A stretch of 64,000 nucleotides of DNA from Caldalkalibacillus uzonensis (lineage in GTDB: Bacteria; Bacillota; Bacilli; Caldalkalibacillales; Caldalkalibacillaceae): assembly GCF_030814135.1 (NCBI RefSeq), contig NZ_JAUSUQ010000002.1, positions 294,146 to 358,145 on the forward strand, given 5' to 3'. The translations under genes were made by a program, and so were the position numbers. This document shows positions 60,666 through 64,000 of the stretch, piece by piece. Numbering within the stretch: position 1 is the first letter of the stretch; each line of letters starts with the position of its first letter. The notes under the pieces are model-generated. The model had not been told where the DNA came from. It worked only from the letters and a program-made list of their open reading frames with translations, and made no database searches.

Positions 60666-61640
60666 TTATACCTCCTTCCTACTGAATGTGCTTAGAAATT
60701 TCCTCTTTAACCAGCCGTAAACTCCTTCAGGCATATACAGAATAACAAGCATCAGCAACAGACCGTAAAGAATAAGATAAGCGGTTCCCACCCAGTCATA
60801 CAAAATTTCAGTTAAAATGACCAGTATAAATGAACCTATGATTGGCCCCATAATGGTTCCAATCCCCCCAATAACAGCTACGAAAATCATTTCGGCACTT
60901 AAATGAACGGCAAAAACGGTCTGCGGTTCAATAATCCCGACAACTAAAGCCATAATTCCACCTGAAATACCAGTAAAAAAAGCACTGATCAACAGAGCAT
61001 ACGTTTTATACAATCTTGTATCTATCCCTAAGGCTAATGATGCGTCCTCATCTTCACGAATGGACAAAAAATAATAACCCTCTTTTCGTCTTAATAACCA
61101 GTACATCACAATAATTGTTATAATTGTAAACAGAAGAGTGAAGTAGTAAAACGACTCTTTACTTCCCAGCTGAAATTCCATAAAACCAACATTAATTGGG
61201 GGAATATTAAGTAACAGAATACCCACTCCTCCCCCGGTTAATGAGCTCCAATTCAACGCCACTAAACGGATTATTTCTGCCGTAGCCAACGTTCCCAGGG
61301 CAAAATATGGTCCTCTTAATTTGAACAGAACAAGACCAACAGGCAAGGCCAGAAACACGGCAAAAACCGCTCCCAGCAGTATTGCTGTCAAAGGATTAAT
61401 CTCATATTGGGTAACAAGAATCATAGTCGTATAAGCGCCCATTCCTAAAAACATGGCGTGTCCAAAAGAGATTTGGCCTGTATATCCCCCTAATAAATTC
61501 CAGGACAATCCAAAGATAATATGCAAAAAGATGACAATACTGACATGCAAAAGATAATTATTAACAAACGGAAATTGCGGAAATACCAAGGCGAACGCAA
61601 GAGCAATAATGATTAGCAGTATGATCCCTTTGTTCCTCAT
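60666..61640 (-). CDS. livM: Branched-chain amino acid type ABC transporter permease LivM
   Basis: 324 residues, about nine membrane segments. LivM features: LSWNLLGGYTGQISFGHAMF near residue 45, FALGTLATAEIIRLVALNWSSLTGG near 116, and the RREGYYF-to-SIREDEDASLALGID segment near 190 of the EAA-like loop. It forms the channel with LivH. AGAGGAG precedes the ATG. Confidence 0.94.
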   Translation of the reverse strand: MRNKGIILLIIIALAFALVFPQFPFVNNYLLHVSIVIFLHIIFGLSWNLLGGYTGQISFGHAMFLGMGAYTTMILVTQYEINPLTAILLGAVFAVFLALPVGLVLFKLRGPYFALGTLATAEIIRLVALNWSSLTGGGVGILLLNIPPINVGFMEFQLGSKESFYYFTLLFTIITIIVMYWLLRRKEGYYFLSIREDEDASLALGIDTRLYKTYALLISAFFTGISGGIMALVVGIIEPQTVFAVHLSAEMIFVAVIGGIGTIMGPIIGSFILVILTEILYDWVGTAYLILYGLLLMLVILYMPEGVYGWLKRKFLSTFSRKEV

Positions 61641-61659
61641 CTGTTCTCCTCTCCCCCCC

Positions 61660-62523
61660 TTACACCTTACGACCGAGTAGACCTTGAGGTCTGAATAATA
61701 GAATCAACAGAAAGATGATTAACCCGTATGCATCGGTAAATCCAGATGAAACATAAACCGCTCCCAAACTTTCTGCTACACCGAGAATAATGCCACCAAC
61801 CGCAGCACCAGGAATATTTCCCATGCCGCCCAACACAACGACAATAAAAGCTTTAATGATAAAAATCGTTCCCACAGTGGGATAAAATGCGATTTCAGCT
61901 GTTAACAACGTTCCAGCTATAGCAGAAAAGCCAGCTCCAATCCCAAATGTAATCATCGCAATTCGTTTAACATTAATTCCCATCAAAGATGCTGCTATTT
62001 TTTCCTGACTGGATGCACGTATGGCCATCCCGACAAATGTTTTGTGCAAGAAATACCAAAGGCCAATAACACAGACTAAAACAATACATAACGAGATGAT
62101 TTTGGTCACCGAGATAGCTAAATCCCCTACCTGAAGTGTGGTAACACCGTAAGGAAGATCAAGTCTCCTATAGTTTGGGGACCATAAAAATTGAGCTAAA
62201 TTAGCGATAAACAAGCTGGCTCCTGCTGTAAACAAAAGTGAATTTTCTTCAGTTAAACCAGGAATTTTCCCCACACCAAACTGATACATCAACAATCCAA
62301 ACAGAAAAACGATGATCCCTGTAAACGGTATTGTTAAATATGGATCAAGACCTGCGTATTGATATATAAAATAAGTACTAAACATACCCAGCATGACAAA
62401 CTCACCATGGGCCATATTAATGATTTTCATTACCCCAAAAATTAATGTTAAACCGAGAGCGATCACGGCATAAATCGCACCGTTCAAAATGCCATCGATA
62501 ATACTTTGCATAAATAAATTCAA
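61660..62523 (-). CDS. livH: Branched-chain amino acid type ABC transporter permease LivH
   Basis: 287 residues, about eight membrane segments. The LivH hallmarks are GILNGAIYAVIALGLTLIFG near residue 11, KIINMAHGEFVMLGM near 32 and AIRASSQEKIAASLMGINVKR near 166. Starts at a TTG (62523) ten bases after GGAGG; the first ATG, four codons in, lacks a site. It follows livK after a 63-base gap with a hairpin. Confidence 0.94.
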   Translation of the reverse strand: MNLFMQSIIDGILNGAIYAVIALGLTLIFGVMKIINMAHGEFVMLGMFSTYFIYQYAGLDPYLTIPFTGIIVFLFGLLMYQFGVGKIPGLTEENSLLFTAGASLFIANLAQFLWSPNYRRLDLPYGVTTLQVGDLAISVTKIISLCIVLVCVIGLWYFLHKTFVGMAIRASSQEKIAASLMGINVKRIAMITFGIGAGFSAIAGTLLTAEIAFYPTVGTIFIIKAFIVVVLGGMGNIPGAAVGGIILGVAESLGAVYVSSGFTDAYGLIIFLLILLFRPQGLLGRKV

Positions 62524-62545
62524 TGCTTCAACACCTCCTAAATAA

Positions 62546-62573
62546 AAGGAGGAGACTGTTAAAGTCCCTCCTT
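62546..62573 (-). other. Intercistronic stem-loop after livK
   Basis: AAGGAGG (62546-62552) with CCTCCTT (62567-62573), extended by ACT/AGT inside. On the minus strand TTATTT follows. Likely partial terminator that keeps livK expression above that of the rest of the operon. Confidence 0.65.
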
Positions 62574-62586
62574 ATATTCTTTTCTT

Positions 62587-63855
62587 TTAGCGTTCGTTCC
62601 AGGAAGGAAAAGGATAGACTGGTTCTCTGTCGGCTACTTCCTCGGGATAAACCGAGACTAGCTCACCGTCAATCCATTGGCTCAATTCCGTAATCCCTCG
62701 ATTCTGGTTCGTATACCCGTCAAAATCTTCAAATTTAATGGGGCCAAAGATGGTCATCATATCTGTCTCAGCCAAAGCTTTCCTTACGTCTTCACGGTTT
62801 AAACTTTCTGCCCTTTCAAGTACATCGGCAATAATGTAGATTGAAACATAGCCTTCGACTTCATGTTCACCAGGGGAATGACCATACCGATCCCGATAAT
62901 TGTTATAGAACTCGTGCCATTCATCCTGGCTTTTATCACCATGCCAAGGTGCACTGGACATCACATATTCCGCTAAGTCCCCGGCCTGCTCATAAAATCC
63001 CATAATTGAGTGGCCGGCACCCGTTCCGGCAAACACTTTAGCATTCACTCCTGCCTCCGCAGCCGCACGCATGATCTGGGTTGCCTCATTATCAGTTCCA
63101 GAAGTCATAATAACAGCATCCGGTCCAAAATTTTTGACGTTATTCATAATCGGACGAAGATCTAGGGAGTTTTCATCATATTTTTCATACAAAACATCAT
63201 AGCCTTTTTCTTCAAAAAAATCTTTTAGACCATATTCATAGATGGCATCACCAAAAGCATTGTCTACCTGGATGTAGGCAACAGAGCTCACATCCGTCTC
63301 ATTAATTAAGAAGTCCTGCAGTGCTTCTGAATACATCCCAGCCGTCGGGTTGAAACGAAAGACATATTCCCATCCGGATTGAGTAGCCAAGTCGGTTGAA
63401 CCATGGTCTATTAAATAAGGCATCTGATATTGATTAGCCACTCGAGCCACAGCGAATGTCACGCCACTAGACCGTCCGCCAGTTAAAATCAACACGTCAT
63501 CATCATTGATGAGACGCTCGGCAGACTTCACTCCTTCTTCAGGGCGCTCCTGAGAGTCTTCAATCACTAACTCCAGCTTCATTCCCCCACGGACACCGCC
63601 TGCTTCATTAATCTCTTCCACAGCCATAGTGTAGGCATTTTGGAATTTTTCACCAAACACGGCGGCAGGTCCAGTCATAGGCAACACAGCACCAATTTTA
63701 ATGACTCCCTCCACAGACTGCTCTCCTCCTTCCTCCGTTGCTGTACCATCACCTTCGTTTTCAACCGGACCCGAGGCACTCTCATTCCCGCACCCCAGTA
63801 AAGACAAACTGACTGCAAGCATCAAAACAACCAAAATGAATAACTTGTTTTTCAA
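62587..63855 (-). CDS. livK: Branched-chain amino acid type substrate-binding lipoprotein LivK
   Basis: 422 residues. Lipoprotein signal with lipobox LLGC near residue 19-22, an acidic linker, then the type I binding-protein fold: IKIGAVLPMTGPAAVFGEKFQN near 53 and VELVIEDSQERPEEGVKSAERL-like segment near 98. The ligand may be a branched-chain amino acid, another amino acid or an aromatic acid; this family is broad. Starts at a TTG (63855) with GGGGGG seven bases upstream. First gene of the liv operon. Confidence 0.92.
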   Translation of the reverse strand: MKNKLFILVVLMLAVSLSLLGCGNESASGPVENEGDGTATEEGGEQSVEGVIKIGAVLPMTGPAAVFGEKFQNAYTMAVEEINEAGGVRGGMKLELVIEDSQERPEEGVKSAERLINDDDVLILTGGRSSGVTFAVARVANQYQMPYLIDHGSTDLATQSGWEYVFRFNPTAGMYSEALQDFLINETDVSSVAYIQVDNAFGDAIYEYGLKDFFEEKGYDVLYEKYDENSLDLRPIMNNVKNFGPDAVIMTSGTDNEATQIMRAAAEAGVNAKVFAGTGAGHSIMGFYEQAGDLAEYVMSSAPWHGDKSQDEWHEFYNNYRDRYGHSPGEHEVEGYVSIYIIADVLERAESLNREDVRKALAETDMMTIFGPIKFEDFDGYTNQNRGITELSQWIDGELVSVYPEEVADREPVYPFPSWNER

Positions 63856-63917
63856 TCTGATCCCCCCTTGTATATTATGTTTTAGCCTTCATTTGAAGGT
63901 CTTTCAAACCTAAAACT

Positions 63918-64000
63918 GTTCCTTGAAAATTGAATAAAGATTCGTTTTGGTGATGGAGAACATAGCTTCGTAATGAGCGTTTGCTTGCGAAGCAAGCGAA
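63918..64000 (+). other. Possible rRNA operon leader (boundary of window)
   Basis: The stretch GTTCCTTGAAAATTGAATAA at 63918-63937 resembles the conserved TTTGAAAACTGAACAAA block upstream of rRNA genes in Bacillales, and the end holds a GCTTGC/GCAAGC hairpin (about 63982-63996). No rRNA itself is present in the window. A palindrome CCTTCATTTGAAGG lies at 63886-63899. Confidence 0.35.

Noticed and set aside
1..64000. CRISPR arrays, tRNA genes, complete insertion sequences or prophage genes
   Set aside because: No spaced direct repeats, no tRNA-like cloverleaf and no transposase or phage reading frames were seen.

Overview
The window is chromosomal DNA from a spore-forming Firmicute of the Bacillaceae type. 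Evidence for this: a prkA-yhbH-spoVR sporulation cluster, strong GGAGG ribosome binding sites, frequent TTG start codons, sigma-A promoters with 17-base spacers, and U-tailed hairpin terminators. Gene content (tripartite tricarboxylate transporters, AGCS and SSS sodium symporters, many sugar-acid enzymes) would fit a thermo-alkaliphilic relative such as Caldalkalibacillus. That name is a guess from gene content, not shown by any marker here.

Layout. 1-4.0 kb: sporulation/stress cluster prkA-yhbH-spoVR (spoVR cut by the window start). 4.2-5.6 kb: AGCS amino acid:sodium symporter. 5.8-14.9 kb: a probable nine-gene operon on the minus strand (CoA-transferase, crotonase, thioesterase, TctC, TctB, TctA, LarA-like protein, 2-hydroxyacid dehydrogenase, FAH-family enzyme), divergent from citrate/methylcitrate synthase, a GntR regulator and a DASS transporter (15.1-18.5 kb). 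18.5-21.9 kb: gntR-dapA-like-ilvD/edd sugar-acid operon. 22.2-35.9 kb: a second sugar-acid island with gntR, IlvD paralogues, TctB-TctA-TctC (TctC frameshifted), a galactonate-dehydratase-like enolase-superfamily enzyme, HpcH/HpaI aldolase, a 5'-truncated hydroxypyruvate isomerase, tartronate semialdehyde reductase and an Ldh2-type dehydrogenase, divergent from glucarate dehydratase gudD. 36-38.4 kb: iron-dependent alcohol dehydrogenase and M20 amidohydrolase. 38.5-42.9 kb: small and housekeeping genes (DUF423, a 30-residue membrane peptide, HAD hydrolase, TrmL, amidase, ribbon-helix-helix protein) plus an attenuator-like short-ORF locus. 43.0-53.8 kb: dipeptide/oligopeptide ABC transporter with two M20 dipeptidases and a sigma-54 activator. 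54.0-59.1 kb: a second sigma-54-controlled unit (zinc alcohol dehydrogenase, unknown protein, 37-residue membrane peptide, SSS symporter) with its own activator. 59.2-63.9 kb: LivKHMGF branched-chain amino acid type ABC transporter. The last 80 bases resemble an rRNA operon leader.

How the genes work together. gudD makes 5-keto-4-deoxyglucarate. The HpcH/HpaI aldolase could split it into pyruvate and tartronate semialdehyde, and the GarR-like reductase would convert the latter to glycerate. A DapA-like lyase offers a second way to process keto-deoxy sugar acids. Import is probably by the two Tct systems. Control is by three GntR-family repressors, for which candidate operators are visible inside or beside the promoters. 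The peptide and alcohol/symporter units are instead driven by sigma-54 promoters (TTGGCA...TTGC) with palindromic upstream sites, each next to its own enhancer-binding protein.

The most unusual features are: a transcription unit at 39.1-39.76 kb with a 37-codon leader ORF, nested hairpins, two terminators able to form alternative pairings, and two tiny downstream ORFs of unknown identity; a 30-codon gene with its own promoter and terminator; a 37-codon membrane peptide translationally coupled upstream of the SSS symporter; and visible decay (frameshift, truncation) inside the sugar-acid island.
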